A stretch of 64,000 bases of DNA from Paenibacillus sp. JZ16 (GTDB taxonomy: Bacteria > Bacillota > Bacilli > Paenibacillales > Paenibacillaceae), in the NCBI RefSeq assembly GCF_015326965.1, contig NZ_CP017659.1, forward strand, positions 2,542,001 through 2,606,000. Direction: 5' to 3'. Below, in pieces: positions 44,065 through 53,529 of the stretch. The translations under genes and the position numbers were made by a program. Within the stretch, counting starts at the first letter, position 1; each line of letters starts with the position of its first letter. The notes beneath the pieces are model-generated. The model searched no databases. It was not told where the DNA came from and was given only the letters and a program-made list of their open reading frames with translations.

Positions 44065-44880
44065 TCAAGTGCGGCGCATGTACGCACGAACCGTAATGGG
44101 AGCAAAGATCGCCACGATAACCGCGGCACCAACCAAGGATATCGTGAGATCCCAGCCCACAGTGCCAGCGTTGGTGAGATCCCGAACGGCTGTTACAAGA
44201 TGCGAGATCGGATTCATATTGACGAACCACTGCAGCCAGCCCGGCATCGTATCCACCGGCACAAACGCGTTGGAGAGAAACGTGAGCGGAAATAGCACGA
44301 TCATCGATATCCCCTGCACGCCGGAGGCAGATCTTGCAATCACGCCGCAGAAAGCAAAAATCCAGCTAATGGCCCATGAGCACAAAATGACGACCAACCC
44401 CGCAAGCGCAACATAACCCAAGCCGCCCTCAGGCCGGTACCCCATAATATATCCCATCGTAAAGGTAAGCACCGTCGCAATGGTATACCGAATCGTGTCT
44501 GCCAGCAGGGCGCCCGCCAGCGGTGCGATGCGTGCAATCGGCAGCGATTTGAATCGGTCGAATACGCCTTTATCCATATCCTCGCGCAGTTGAACGCCTG
44601 TGACGACGGAGGTCGTAATCACGGTCTGGACGAGGATGCCTGGAATGATGACGGGCAAATAACTCGCCACGTCACCGGAGATGGCGCCCCCAAAAATATA
44701 GGTGAACATCAGCGTAAAAATAATGGGCTGAAACGTGACGTCAAACAACTGCTCGGGCGTGCGCCGGAGCTTCAGCAGCCCGCGGTAAGCCATGGTCAAC
44801 GAATTTCGGACCGTCTGACCCAAACTCGTGCGGTTCTTAAGCTGACGTTCCGTCCCAGGCTGAATCATGGAGCTGCTCAT
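44065..44880 (-). CDS. ABC-2 type permease, DrrB-like
   Basis: 271 aa with six hydrophobic segments. FDVTFQPIIFTLMFTYIFGG and the C-terminal MNPISHLVTAVRDLTNAG are typical of daunorubicin-resistance DrrB-type exporters. Its ATG overlaps the stop of the upstream ATPase gene by ATGA. Forms a drug or lipid exporter with the ATPase at 44877; the substrate is unknown. Confidence 0.92.
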   Translation of the reverse strand: MSSSMIQPGTERQLKNRTSLGQTVRNSLTMAYRGLLKLRRTPEQLFDVTFQPIIFTLMFTYIFGGAISGDVASYLPVIIPGILVQTVITTSVVTGVQLREDMDKGVFDRFKSLPIARIAPLAGALLADTIRYTIATVLTFTMGYIMGYRPEGGLGYVALAGLVVILCSWAISWIFAFCGVIARSASGVQGISMIVLFPLTFLSNAFVPVDTMPGWLQWFVNMNPISHLVTAVRDLTNAGTVGWDLTISLVGAAVIVAIFAPITVRAYMRRT

Positions 44881-45908
44881 ACCCGTGCCACCTCTCGATC
44901 ATTGGATTCATAAGACCCTTGGGCAGCGTCTTCCTTCACGCCGTGGCCGGTGATCGTCAGGAACACCTCATCCAGGGTCGGCTTCTGCACGCTCATCTCG
45001 GACAAGCCGATTCCTGCCGTTCGCAGCTCGATCAACAGGTCTGTAACAAGACCCGCATTTGCCATCGGCGCCGTTATCTTTCCGGCTTCCGGCGATACAT
45101 TGGCATGGACGCCTAACACTTGTTCCACGGTATGGCGGGCGCGATCCATGTCAACCGAATCCTCGACAGTCAAATGCAGCGAGGAAGTGCCTACCGACAT
45201 CTTCAGTTCATCGGCCGTACCCTCGGCCACAACCCGGCCGTAATCGATAACGGCGATGCGGTCTGCCAGCTGGTCCGCCTCCTCGAGATACTGCGTGGTC
45301 AGCAATACCGTTGAACCGGTATTCACCAATCGGCGGATCGTATCCCACATCTGGGAACGCGTCCTTGGATCCAGCCCCGTCGTCGGCTCATCCAGGAAGA
45401 TGAGCGGTGGCTGGGCAATCAGGCTTGCCGCCAGATCCAGTCTTCTCCGCATGCCGCCGGAGAAATTTTTTAGCGGCCGCTTCGCGGCTTCCGACAAACC
45501 GAATTCCTCAAGCAGCTCTTCCGCCTTGCGCCTTGCCTCCTTACGCCCCAAACCAAGCAAACGGGAGAATATAATCAGATTCTCCGTAGCGCTGAGCGAT
45601 TCGTCCACCGACGCATATTGGCCGGTTACCCCGATCAACTGACGGACAATCTGCGATTCCGCCAGCACGTCATGTCCGAAGATTCGGGCCGAACCCGCAT
45701 CCGGTCTTAGCAAGGTCGCCAGCATCCGGATGGTGGTCGTCTTGCCTGCCCCATTCGGGCCAAGCACACCGTAGATCGTTCCGGTACGTACGTTCAGATC
45801 CACCCCATCCACGGCGCGGTTATCGCCGAATGTTTTGACCAGTCCGTAAGCCTCAACGGCCAAGTCGCCAGGTTTTGGTTCTATTTTCTTTTTGTATGCA
45901 TGCTCCAT
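44877..45908 (-). CDS. ABC transporter ATP-binding protein, DrrA-like
   Basis: 343 aa. Walker A GVLGPNGAGKTTTIRML, Q-loop VTGQYASVDE, ABC signature NFSGGMRRRLDLAASL, Walker B PLIFLDEPTTGLDPRTR and switch His-position LLTTQYLEEADQLADR (Gln replaces His, as in DrrA proteins). The C-terminal DrrA extension contains VQKPTLDEVFLTITGHG. The ATG at 45908 follows GAGGAGG; 65 further in-frame upstream codons have no homology. Coupled to the permease. Confidence 0.95.
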   Translation of the reverse strand: MEHAYKKKIEPKPGDLAVEAYGLVKTFGDNRAVDGVDLNVRTGTIYGVLGPNGAGKTTTIRMLATLLRPDAGSARIFGHDVLAESQIVRQLIGVTGQYASVDESLSATENLIIFSRLLGLGRKEARRKAEELLEEFGLSEAAKRPLKNFSGGMRRRLDLAASLIAQPPLIFLDEPTTGLDPRTRSQMWDTIRRLVNTGSTVLLTTQYLEEADQLADRIAVIDYGRVVAEGTADELKMSVGTSSLHLTVEDSVDMDRARHTVEQVLGVHANVSPEAGKITAPMANAGLVTDLLIELRTAGIGLSEMSVQKPTLDEVFLTITGHGVKEDAAQGSYESNDREVARV

Positions 45909-46070
45909 TATGATTTCCTCCTCTTCGCTAATGGATGATGATTGAATCGTAGCACCCCTATTTAAACGGAATGTAAACCGGGAAAAGAATGGGCTCTTTT
46001 CATGAAAATGATCCTCATTCGATAAGGATTCGCGTGTTACTCCGAATACTTCTAAGGGCAAACAAAAAAA

Positions 46071-46103
46071 GCGACAGCACAGAAATACCTTCTGCACTGC
46101 CAC
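46071..46103 (-). terminator. Terminator after the ArsR-type regulator
   Basis: On the minus strand GTGGCAGTGCAGAA and TTCTGTGCTGTCGC pair with G-T and one mismatch and are followed by TTTTTTT. Confidence 0.75.
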
Positions 46104-46205
46104 TTTATCCTTTATCTAAACGGGAAACCTCTTCGCCAACAAGCTGCCGCTGACTTGCCTCTTCTTCGTCAACAGCTGAGCCTTCGGCCACTTATACAAG
46201 CGTGA

Positions 46206-47153
46206 TTAAAGGTCTTCCCCATCCTGATCCATCGTATATTTCAACTGCATGATGATATTCTGTTCGTGATCTCCAAACTGGCGACCGAACAGATTCAGCC
46301 CTCCTTGATTGACGGCATCGGGCTTAATGCCGATACGCAGCCGCAATTTGGGACTCTCGGAAAGATTCAGCTCAGCCAATGTAACACCCGACACTTTCTC
46401 CATATCCAGCGTCGTCTTCTCATGATCAACCCGCCAAGTCTTGAGAAACCCGTACTGCGTTGCCCAATCATACCACCAATTCGGGTTCAGCTTGCCGCGC
46501 CGATCCCCGAAATCGCCGGGGCTTGTCCACATGCCAATTTCAACGCCATTGACCCACACGGAAATATTCGAAGGCCAGTTATGATCATAATTGGGCGCCT
46601 CGGAACACATCTCCATGGACAATTCAAGCGATTCGATGCGAGCTCCGGCCGGAATATCCATCGGCATCAAATATTCCAAATATCCCTTGCGCAGCCAGAT
46701 GATCTGGGCATTAACATGCTTGGGATGGTAAAAGCTCGCCGGCTCGTCTTCCTTTATGATATACCCGTCGGCATTCGCCATTCCGCATGTCGGCGATACT
46801 TCGCAATCGCTGTAATGGCCAATCGGCATCTCTACTTCATAGACATGCGTTACTCCTTTGGGTACCGAGTTTCTCAAATTCAACGCAATATGAATATCAT
46901 CATAATTCCGGCTGCAGACCTTCATGGCCCCACGTGACGCCGGAAGCAATTCCGTATTAATTAACTCAGCCGCTTCCAACACTTTGATATTGCTCGCTAC
47001 CGTCGAAACGGGGAGTTTGAGCTTCTCGGCGATTTCTATGATATTCAAGTTCTTGGAATTCAAGAGCCTTAGAATATCAACCCGAGAACGTGTTGACAAG
47101 GCATGGGCTACCGTGACCAATCTTTCCGGGTCGTTAAAACCAAGTTCCAGCAC
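46206..47153 (-). CDS. ArsR-type regulator with C-terminal probable ligand domain
   Basis: 315 aa. The HTH (residues 8-75: TVAHALSTRSRVDILRLLNSKNLNIIEIAEKL, VSTVASNIKVLEAAELI) is ArsR-like. The remaining 230 residues form a beta-rich domain (GHYSDCEVSPTCGMANADG, NISVWVNGVEIGMWTSPGDFGDRRG, NLFGRQFGDHEQNI) resembling a jelly-roll carbohydrate-binding fold. Proteins of this build sit beside glycan operons in Paenibacillus (recollection). It is the last gene on this strand of the GH operon and has no AraC or two-component partner, so it is the best candidate sensor-regulator. Confidence 0.8.
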   Translation of the reverse strand: MLELGFNDPERLVTVAHALSTRSRVDILRLLNSKNLNIIEIAEKLKLPVSTVASNIKVLEAAELINTELLPASRGAMKVCSRNYDDIHIALNLRNSVPKGVTHVYEVEMPIGHYSDCEVSPTCGMANADGYIIKEDEPASFYHPKHVNAQIIWLRKGYLEYLMPMDIPAGARIESLELSMEMCSEAPNYDHNWPSNISVWVNGVEIGMWTSPGDFGDRRGKLNPNWWYDWATQYGFLKTWRVDHEKTTLDMEKVSGVTLAELNLSESPKLRLRIGIKPDAVNQGGLNLFGRQFGDHEQNIIMQLKYTMDQDGEDL

Positions 47154-47311
47154 AAATCTGCTCTCCTTTAAACATATTCATTACAATAATTTTACTTCTT
47201 AATGAAATGAAAAACAATCATACTGGAAAGGCTTACACCAGCCATTTTACTGCCTCTTGACATAAGGCATCATATAGCCGGACAAGCAAACCATGACTTT
47301 CATAGCCAGAA

Positions 47312-47338
47312 ATGGCCTCCGGGAGAACCGGAAGCCAT
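47312..47338 (-). terminator. Terminator of the glycan-utilisation operon
   Basis: On the minus strand ATGGCTTCCGG and CCGGAGGCCAT pair around TTCTC with one mismatch; it lies 57 bp past the secreted GH43 gene. The T tract is weak. Confidence 0.6.
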
Positions 47339-47394
47339 CCATGATCAAGCTAACAACTCTTTATTTATCGACCCACTGTGCCATCGGTTGTGTC

Positions 47395-48792
47395 CTAATT
47401 CGCAGGCTTGATGTCAAAAAAGTCGATTTCTCCGTATCCCTCGCCTTTTGAAAAACGTATCGTGTTCACACCGGCCTTCAACTGAATCCGCGCCGTGGAC
47501 AGTCCCCAGTTCTCCCATCCTTTATTCGTGATATGGAACTTGCTCGCCGTACCGGCATTTACGCTGAGCATGAGATGGGACCAATTCCCCCCGGCTGTCC
47601 CGTTCGCCGTGCGGGCGAGCAGAATGTATTCACCTGCCGACGCGGCATGAACCGTGAATTCCACATAACTCTCCGGCGTATCGATATGCCCGGCCTTCAT
47701 GCCTCCCGAGCCGTTAGGGCTCTGAGATGCGTAGGCGATACCGCCGAATGTCCCTTCCTCGCCTTCGTAACGGATATGTGCTGCTTCGCCGGAAGGCAAG
47801 GTTATCGGAGCATTCGGATTCACCGGGACGCCGAGATTTGGCGTGTTGTCGGCATGCCACGTGAATTTCTGCATTCGAACCTCGCGGTTCCACCCGGCAT
47901 TATTGTATTTGGCGACATGATAGAGTATCCAGTCCTCCGTACCGTCGGGCGACTTGGTGAACGAATGATGACCCGGTCCGTACAAACCGTTACCGGACTT
48001 GAATATAGGCTGGCTGCGTTTGCTCCATGATGCCGGATTCAGCAGATCGCTGGTTGCGCTGGCCGTGATGAGGCCCAAGCAATAGTCGTTCGTCCAGCTT
48101 CCGCTTGCAGAGTATACCAGATTGATGAGACCGTTTCGCACAATCACCTGAGGCCCTTCGTTTACGTGCGGGGAATGGTTCGTTTCCCAGCTGTGGGTAG
48201 GCCTTGCGATTTCAACGCGATTCGAATCGATCGTCCAGGGATTGCTCATGCGGGCGATATACAAATTCTGCCGGACATTGGTGTCGCCTTCCCAGCCGGA
48301 CCATATAAAATACAGCTGACCGCCTGTTTGCAGCACCGTGCCGTCAATCGCCCATTTGTTCGTCGGGTCCGTAATCTGGCCTTTGTACTGCCAGGTTCCC
48401 TGCGTCGGGTCCGCCGACGTGTTCTCCATGACATACATGCGGTGGTTGACGTTATCCCCGTCATCCTTGGCATAGTAGATGTACCAGGCCCCATTGATGT
48501 AATGCAATTCGGGAGCCCAGATGCTGCAGCAGCCCGTTTCCACGACCCTCGTCGGAGCTGCATCAATCGTCGTAAGCTGTGCGGACTTCCATATGGTCAC
48601 ATTTCCGCCGGTCGTTTTTGTGAAGTAGTAAAAGCCGTCGGTGTGTTTATAAACCCATGGATCCGCGCCCTCCTGCATGACCACGTTGTAGAAGTTATTT
48701 TGAAGCGTAGCCGCATGTGTCGCCTGACCCATAGGAAGAATAAGGAATGCGCATATCGTGAGCAATAATTTATTCCGGTAATTCACCTTCAT
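47395..48792 (-). CDS. Secreted GH43 glycosidase with C-terminal carbohydrate-binding module
   Basis: 465 aa. Signal peptide 1-27 (LLLTICAFLILPMGQATHA). GH43 propeller (35-320): catalytic base Asp in GADPWVYKHTDGFYYF, modulating Asp in KWAIDGTVLQTGGQLYFIWSGW, general acid Glu in HSPHVNEGPQVIVRNG. A CBM6/35-like beta-sandwich (340-465) has IRYEGEEGTFGG, VEFTVHAASAGEYILLAR and VNTIRFSKGEGYGEIDFFDI. Likely an exo-acting arabinofuranosidase or related enzyme on extracellular glycans. A paralogue without signal peptide lies at 57828. Last structural gene of the ABC/GH2 operon. Confidence 0.93.
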   Translation of the reverse strand: MKVNYRNKLLLTICAFLILPMGQATHAATLQNNFYNVVMQEGADPWVYKHTDGFYYFTKTTGGNVTIWKSAQLTTIDAAPTRVVETGCCSIWAPELHYINGAWYIYYAKDDGDNVNHRMYVMENTSADPTQGTWQYKGQITDPTNKWAIDGTVLQTGGQLYFIWSGWEGDTNVRQNLYIARMSNPWTIDSNRVEIARPTHSWETNHSPHVNEGPQVIVRNGLINLVYSASGSWTNDYCLGLITASATSDLLNPASWSKRSQPIFKSGNGLYGPGHHSFTKSPDGTEDWILYHVAKYNNAGWNREVRMQKFTWHADNTPNLGVPVNPNAPITLPSGEAAHIRYEGEEGTFGGIAYASQSPNGSGGMKAGHIDTPESYVEFTVHAASAGEYILLARTANGTAGGNWSHLMLSVNAGTASKFHITNKGWENWGLSTARIQLKAGVNTIRFSKGEGYGEIDFFDIKPAN

Positions 48793-48881
48793 CCTTCGTC
48801 ACGTTCCTTTCGGATAATATGCAATCATACATCATGCAGAAATGTAACACTGCCTATTTCGATAACGGTCATGATAACGGC

Positions 48882-50624
48882 TCAATCTTCAATCGCGGCC
48901 TTACGGGAATTGATGCGGCGAATCACGTCGGGATCGAATTTTGGACGTCTGTCATAGGTATACAATCCGTTCACTTCCTGCTCCACGTCGTACAGCTGGG
49001 TATAACAAAAACCGAACATCATCGGATGATCCAGCAGCACATTCGTTAAGCCCGCATAACGCGTTAGAAACGCTGCTTCGGATGTCGGCCTGTCGCCGTA
49101 CCCCCAGGACTTCTCGTCTTTTTGGTCCGGATTCCACCATATGCCGCCATATTCGCTGATGAAATAAGGCTGGCCTTCATACTGCTGCCGATTCGGGAAG
49201 CTATTGTACACCTCTCCACCGTTCTTCATCGGCTCATATCGCTGTTTGAACGTCTCCGGGTTCTGGTCGTAATCATGGATATCGAAAATATCCGTCACGA
49301 CATGGAAGTTGCCGCTCGTATCAATCACGGGACGCGTCGGGTCCATTTTCTTCGTGACTTCGTATACAATGCGCAGTACGTCGTTATTTTGCTTGGCGCC
49401 GTCCCGGTCCCACGTCTCGTTGAAGGGACACCAGCCGATAAGGGCAGGATGATTGAAATCGCGCTCCATCCCTTCGAGCCATTCCGGCAGAAAATGGGAC
49501 AATCCCTCCGCCGTGGTAATGTCGAGCCCCCAATTGGCATGCTCTCCCCATACCAGATACCCTAACCGGTCAGCCCAATACAGAAAGCGCGGTTCGAACA
49601 TCTTCTCGTGAAGCCTTGCGCCGTTAAAGCCGAGTCCCATCGAAATTTCGATATCTTTGCGGAGATCCTCATCGCTTGGCGCGGTGTAGACCCCATCCGG
49701 ATAGAAGCCTTGATCCAGCACAAGTCGTTGAAATACGGATTTGCCGTTGATGCGGAAGGCCATTCCGTCCAGCATGACGGTTCGGAGCCCGAAATAGGAT
49801 TGGACGGTGTCACACACCTGATCCTGTCCTTGCAGGGATAATTCCAGATCGTACAGCCTGGCCTGACCCACCTCCCACAAGTGAACCTCCGATAATGGAA
49901 TGGTAAGTTTGACGTACGGCCCGGATACGACGGCACTCGCATTCCCTACCGCTTTCCCTTCATACTGGGCGGATGCGGTCAGTTTATGGCCTGCTGCGTT
50001 CCCGTTGATCTTAATCTCGAGGTGGGCACAGCCATTATCCGGGTCACCCACCAGCTTCATGTCGGACATATAGACCCGCGGCACTTGCTCCAGCCATACC
50101 GTCTGCCAAATCCCCGTCGTACGGGTATAATCGCAGCCATGCGAGTGGAAGCGTCCGCTTTGTTTCCCGCGCGGCTGGCGTCCGGAACGGACGTCATCCT
50201 CCGCACAGACGGTAATCACGTTCTTGCCCGGTATTACATGCGAGGTGATATCTAAGCTAAAGGGCGTATATCCCCCGCGATGCGATCCTACGGATACACC
50301 GTTTACCCATACTTCCGCCTCGTAATCCACAGCCCCGAAGTGAAGCAGGATGCTGCCTTCCCATGCTTCAGGCACGGTAAAATCCCGCTTATACCATACG
50401 GCTGCCATGAAATCCTTATATTCAACGCCGGACAGCTTGCTTTCGGGGCAGAAAGGAACGGTGATCGTTCCGGACAGATCATGTCCCGGCTCATGGAATC
50501 CGCGCTCCTTCCCGCTTTTCCCATGATCGATTTCGAATTGCCAAGAACCGTTCAGATTGATCCAGTCGGGTCTTACCCATTGCGGACGGGGGTACTCCGG
50601 ACGCGGCAGTGTTAATTCAGTCAT
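48882..50624 (-). CDS. Glycoside hydrolase family 2 protein (first of two)
   Basis: 580 aa, no signal peptide. Sugar-binding jelly roll (1-190: WINLNGSWQFEID, VDYEAEVWVNGVSVGSHRGGYTPF), Ig-like domain (190-295) and TIM barrel (300-575). The acid/base Glu is in IGWCPFNETWDRD and the nucleophile Glu in PYFISEYGGIWW. GH2 members are beta-galactosidases, glucuronidases or mannosidases; the sequence alone does not choose. The ATG at 50624 follows AAGGAG. In the operon between the epimerase-like gene and the secreted GH43; acts on imported oligosaccharides. Confidence 0.92.
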   Translation of the reverse strand: MTELTLPRPEYPRPQWVRPDWINLNGSWQFEIDHGKSGKERGFHEPGHDLSGTITVPFCPESKLSGVEYKDFMAAVWYKRDFTVPEAWEGSILLHFGAVDYEAEVWVNGVSVGSHRGGYTPFSLDITSHVIPGKNVITVCAEDDVRSGRQPRGKQSGRFHSHGCDYTRTTGIWQTVWLEQVPRVYMSDMKLVGDPDNGCAHLEIKINGNAAGHKLTASAQYEGKAVGNASAVVSGPYVKLTIPLSEVHLWEVGQARLYDLELSLQGQDQVCDTVQSYFGLRTVMLDGMAFRINGKSVFQRLVLDQGFYPDGVYTAPSDEDLRKDIEISMGLGFNGARLHEKMFEPRFLYWADRLGYLVWGEHANWGLDITTAEGLSHFLPEWLEGMERDFNHPALIGWCPFNETWDRDGAKQNNDVLRIVYEVTKKMDPTRPVIDTSGNFHVVTDIFDIHDYDQNPETFKQRYEPMKNGGEVYNSFPNRQQYEGQPYFISEYGGIWWNPDQKDEKSWGYGDRPTSEAAFLTRYAGLTNVLLDHPMMFGFCYTQLYDVEQEVNGLYTYDRRPKFDPDVIRRINSRKAAIED

Positions 50625-50681
50625 GTTTAACTCCTTCATTATGTTTAATTTGTCGGCTTGCCCGGCAATCGCCTGCGGCTT

Positions 50682-51686
50682 TTAGCCTCGACTTTCCTTC
50701 ACATACAGCCTGCTGGTCTCTTCCCAGATTTCATTCGGTTCAAGGCTGAAACATCCGATCTCTTCAGCTTCCATGTCCATATTGGGTGCATTGACCAGAT
50801 TGATCTGCGGCTCAGGGCAAAAGAAACCCTCGGTTGCTTCGTTGTTCCAGATCATCCATTGTTTGTAGGAGGTGCCTACGTCATAAACCAGCGTCAACTT
50901 TTTTGCTCCATCGGTAAGCTCCATCCGGTTTCTTCCGTTTTGGGGCTCGGCGGTATAATGATTGTCCATGCTTTCGAAGAAGGGATAAACGCCTGCCCCC
51001 TGCATGGCCTGCTCGTTCGCCGACAGCTCCTGGTGGGAGCCGGTGGGCAGCATTCGACCATCCAGCTCCCACCGCTTCCCGACGGTCAGCTTTAAGCGGT
51101 AATCCCGGGCGTCGCCTCCCTCGGTAAATGGCGCGTTAACGGACGTATGAAACGCCAGCAGACACGGCATGGCTTCTTGGCCTGTATTGGTAATCGTTAC
51201 CCGCTGGGATAGCCCCTGCTCGCTTAATCCGTACCGAAGCTGAATATGGAACCGGAACGGGAAGCTCCGAAATACCGGATGCCGTTCATCCACGCGGACA
51301 GACACGGTCACATAAGCTTCCTGCCCGGAATGCCCGTATTCATCAACCTCCCATGGAATATTGTACAGAAATCCATGTAGATGATGACCGGTTGCCTCTT
51401 CATTAACCGGCAGCTGATGGATTTTGCCGTTCCACCTGAACCGGCCATCCTGATACCGGTTCGGGGGAAACAACACCGGAATGCCATGGATCATCGGCCT
51501 TGCTTTGAAGGCCGACATTTCGTCAAGCGTCGGTTCATGCAGAAACCGGCAGCCCGTATCGAGGTCCCGGAACGATATCAAATTTCCGCCGATATCCGGA
51601 AGCATGATAGCCTCATAACTCCCGGCTCTTAAATAAACTGCTTTCTCGTTATGGTATACCCCTTCATAAGCATTCGTCCCGTCCAT
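50682..51686 (-). CDS. Aldose 1-epimerase-like protein
   Basis: 334 aa galactose-mutarotase-type beta-sandwich. Substrate-binding arginine region PPNRYQDGRFRWNGKIH, His in GHHLHGFLYNIPW, and catalytic Glu in TEGFFCPEPQINLVNAPN. Interconverts sugar anomers in the cytoplasm after glycosidic cleavage. It lies 13 bp after the upstream GH2 gene and 57 bp before the next GH2, within the operon. Confidence 0.9.
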   Translation of the reverse strand: MDGTNAYEGVYHNEKAVYLRAGSYEAIMLPDIGGNLISFRDLDTGCRFLHEPTLDEMSAFKARPMIHGIPVLFPPNRYQDGRFRWNGKIHQLPVNEEATGHHLHGFLYNIPWEVDEYGHSGQEAYVTVSVRVDERHPVFRSFPFRFHIQLRYGLSEQGLSQRVTITNTGQEAMPCLLAFHTSVNAPFTEGGDARDYRLKLTVGKRWELDGRMLPTGSHQELSANEQAMQGAGVYPFFESMDNHYTAEPQNGRNRMELTDGAKKLTLVYDVGTSYKQWMIWNNEATEGFFCPEPQINLVNAPNMDMEAEEIGCFSLEPNEIWEETSRLYVKESRG

Positions 51687-51699
51687 TACTCCACACCTC

Positions 51700-53478
51700 C
51701 TATTGTCCCGTCATGATGCTGCGTATGGTTTCAAGCGGCGCTTTGGGCTTGCGATCATACGTCAGCAAGCCGTTGATCTCCTGCTCGACATCCGTCAGCT
51801 GCGTGTAGCAGTATCCCTGGATCACCGGGGAAGAGAACATGGGATCCACTACGGCCTTGAGCCGGATCAGGAAATCCTCCTCGTTCTCGGCTCCGGAATA
51901 TCCCCAGCCTTCCCAATCGCTTTTCTTGAAGGCAATGCCGCCAAACTCCGACACCAGGATGGGTTGGCCTTCATAGGAAGCACCGCCGACGAATATCCTC
52001 CGGTTGGCCGGCATGGCTTCCACCGCCGATGCTGCTGTTGCATACCTCTTCTCCAGCACTTCCTGGCGGCTCTCGTAGTCATGAATCGTGACCAGGTCCG
52101 TGGTCATATGCTCCCATCCATCGTTATAAACAACCGGCCTGCTATCGTCCAAAGACTTCGTTAAATGATACATCGCAAGCCCGTGCTGCTGCTGACGCTT
52201 ATCCAGCTGAACATTCGGAACTCCCCAGCTCTCATTGAGCGGAACCCAGGTTACAATGCAAGGATGGTTATAATCCCGTTCGATGATCTCCTGCCATTCC
52301 GCTGTGAAGCGGCGAACATACGACTCGGAATATTCATATGCGTTGGCCGCCTCGCTCCATAACAGCAGGCCGAGCTTATCGCACCAGTACAGGAACCTGG
52401 GGTCCTCCGTCTTCTGGTGCTTTCTCACGCCGTTGAATCCCATTTCCTTCGCCAGCTCCACATCGCGCTTCAAAGCCTCATCCGACGGCGCTGTTAGAAT
52501 TCCCTCAGGGAAATACCCCTGGTCGAGCACGAGCCTTTGAAAATACGGGCGGTTATTCAGGCATAGCTTGCCGTTCTCGATTGATACCTTCCGCATCCCG
52601 AAATAGCTGGATACTAAATCGACGACGTTCTCATCCTGAACAAGGCGGAATTCGATTGTATACAGGTTCGGATGCTCAGGGCTCCACAGGCGTCCCAGAC
52701 CATGATCCGTAAAATCACTCAAACCGATGGACCGCAGCTGCTCCGCGTTTCGAATTGCATATTGATCTTCGGCAACTTGTTCACCCTTATACGATACGGT
52801 GATCTGCAGCTTGAGATTCTCCATCGACTTGTAACCCTCAAGGAAGGTCCGAATGCGTATTTCGTTCCGGTCAATGTCGGGTGTCATCCTTATTTTTCTC
52901 AGATGTACCGAGGATACCGGCTCCAGCCACACGCTCTGCCAGATGCCGGTCGTACGGGTATAGAAAATGCTTGCCGAATGCTCAAGCCAGTACTGTTTGC
53001 CTCGCGGCAGGGTGACGTCTCGGCTGAAATCCTCCGCCCGCAGCACGATCGTGTTGCTTCCTTCCGCGAGCGCGGCCGTAATGTCGGCCTGGAACGGCGT
53101 ATGCCCGCCTTCATGCATCGCCACTAAATGCCCGTTTACCCACACTTTGGCGAAATAATCCACGGCGCCGAAATGAAGCATAATCCGCTTCCCGTTCCAG
53201 TCCTGCGGCACGTCGAACGTTCTGCGGTACCATACCACATCATGAAAGGAAGGGTCGCCGATGCCGCTCAGCTTGCTTTGGAACGTAAAGGGCACGTTGA
53301 TTTTCCGCGTGAAGGAAGCCTTCGCTTCCACCCGATGCCACCCTGCATCCTCGCCGATGGCTTCATCATCAAAACTGAAATCCCATTCGCCATTGAGGGT
53401 TAACCACTCTTTACGCTCAAACTGGGGTCTCGGATATTCATTGCGAACCGTTTGTGTCTTGCTAACTTCTGTCGTCAA
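51700..53478 (-). CDS. Glycoside hydrolase family 2 protein (second of two)
   Basis: 592 aa from TTG at 53478, 11 bases after AGGAG; a GTG at 53490 overlaps that Shine-Dalgarno and is less likely. Domain order as in the neighbouring GH2: jelly roll (LTLNGEWDFSFDD, AVDYFAKVWVNGHLVAMHEGG), Ig-like domain, TIM barrel with acid/base Glu in IVTWVPLNESWG and nucleophile in ILVSEFGGIAF. Clearly paralogous to the protein at 48882 (same lengths and motifs) but diverged, so they probably cut different linkages of the same imported glycan. Confidence 0.92.
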   Translation of the reverse strand: MTTEVSKTQTVRNEYPRPQFERKEWLTLNGEWDFSFDDEAIGEDAGWHRVEAKASFTRKINVPFTFQSKLSGIGDPSFHDVVWYRRTFDVPQDWNGKRIMLHFGAVDYFAKVWVNGHLVAMHEGGHTPFQADITAALAEGSNTIVLRAEDFSRDVTLPRGKQYWLEHSASIFYTRTTGIWQSVWLEPVSSVHLRKIRMTPDIDRNEIRIRTFLEGYKSMENLKLQITVSYKGEQVAEDQYAIRNAEQLRSIGLSDFTDHGLGRLWSPEHPNLYTIEFRLVQDENVVDLVSSYFGMRKVSIENGKLCLNNRPYFQRLVLDQGYFPEGILTAPSDEALKRDVELAKEMGFNGVRKHQKTEDPRFLYWCDKLGLLLWSEAANAYEYSESYVRRFTAEWQEIIERDYNHPCIVTWVPLNESWGVPNVQLDKRQQQHGLAMYHLTKSLDDSRPVVYNDGWEHMTTDLVTIHDYESRQEVLEKRYATAASAVEAMPANRRIFVGGASYEGQPILVSEFGGIAFKKSDWEGWGYSGAENEEDFLIRLKAVVDPMFSSPVIQGYCYTQLTDVEQEINGLLTYDRKPKAPLETIRSIMTGQ

Positions 53479-53529
53479 GATGCAACTCACTCCTAATGAT
53501 TCAGTCTCTCTATGTGCTCGTTTGAACGT

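Noticed and set aside
44065..46103. 65-codon N-terminal extension of the DrrA-like protein
   Set aside because: It reads through the upstream terminator and leader; a strong ribosome binding site precedes the ATG at 45908, where homology begins.
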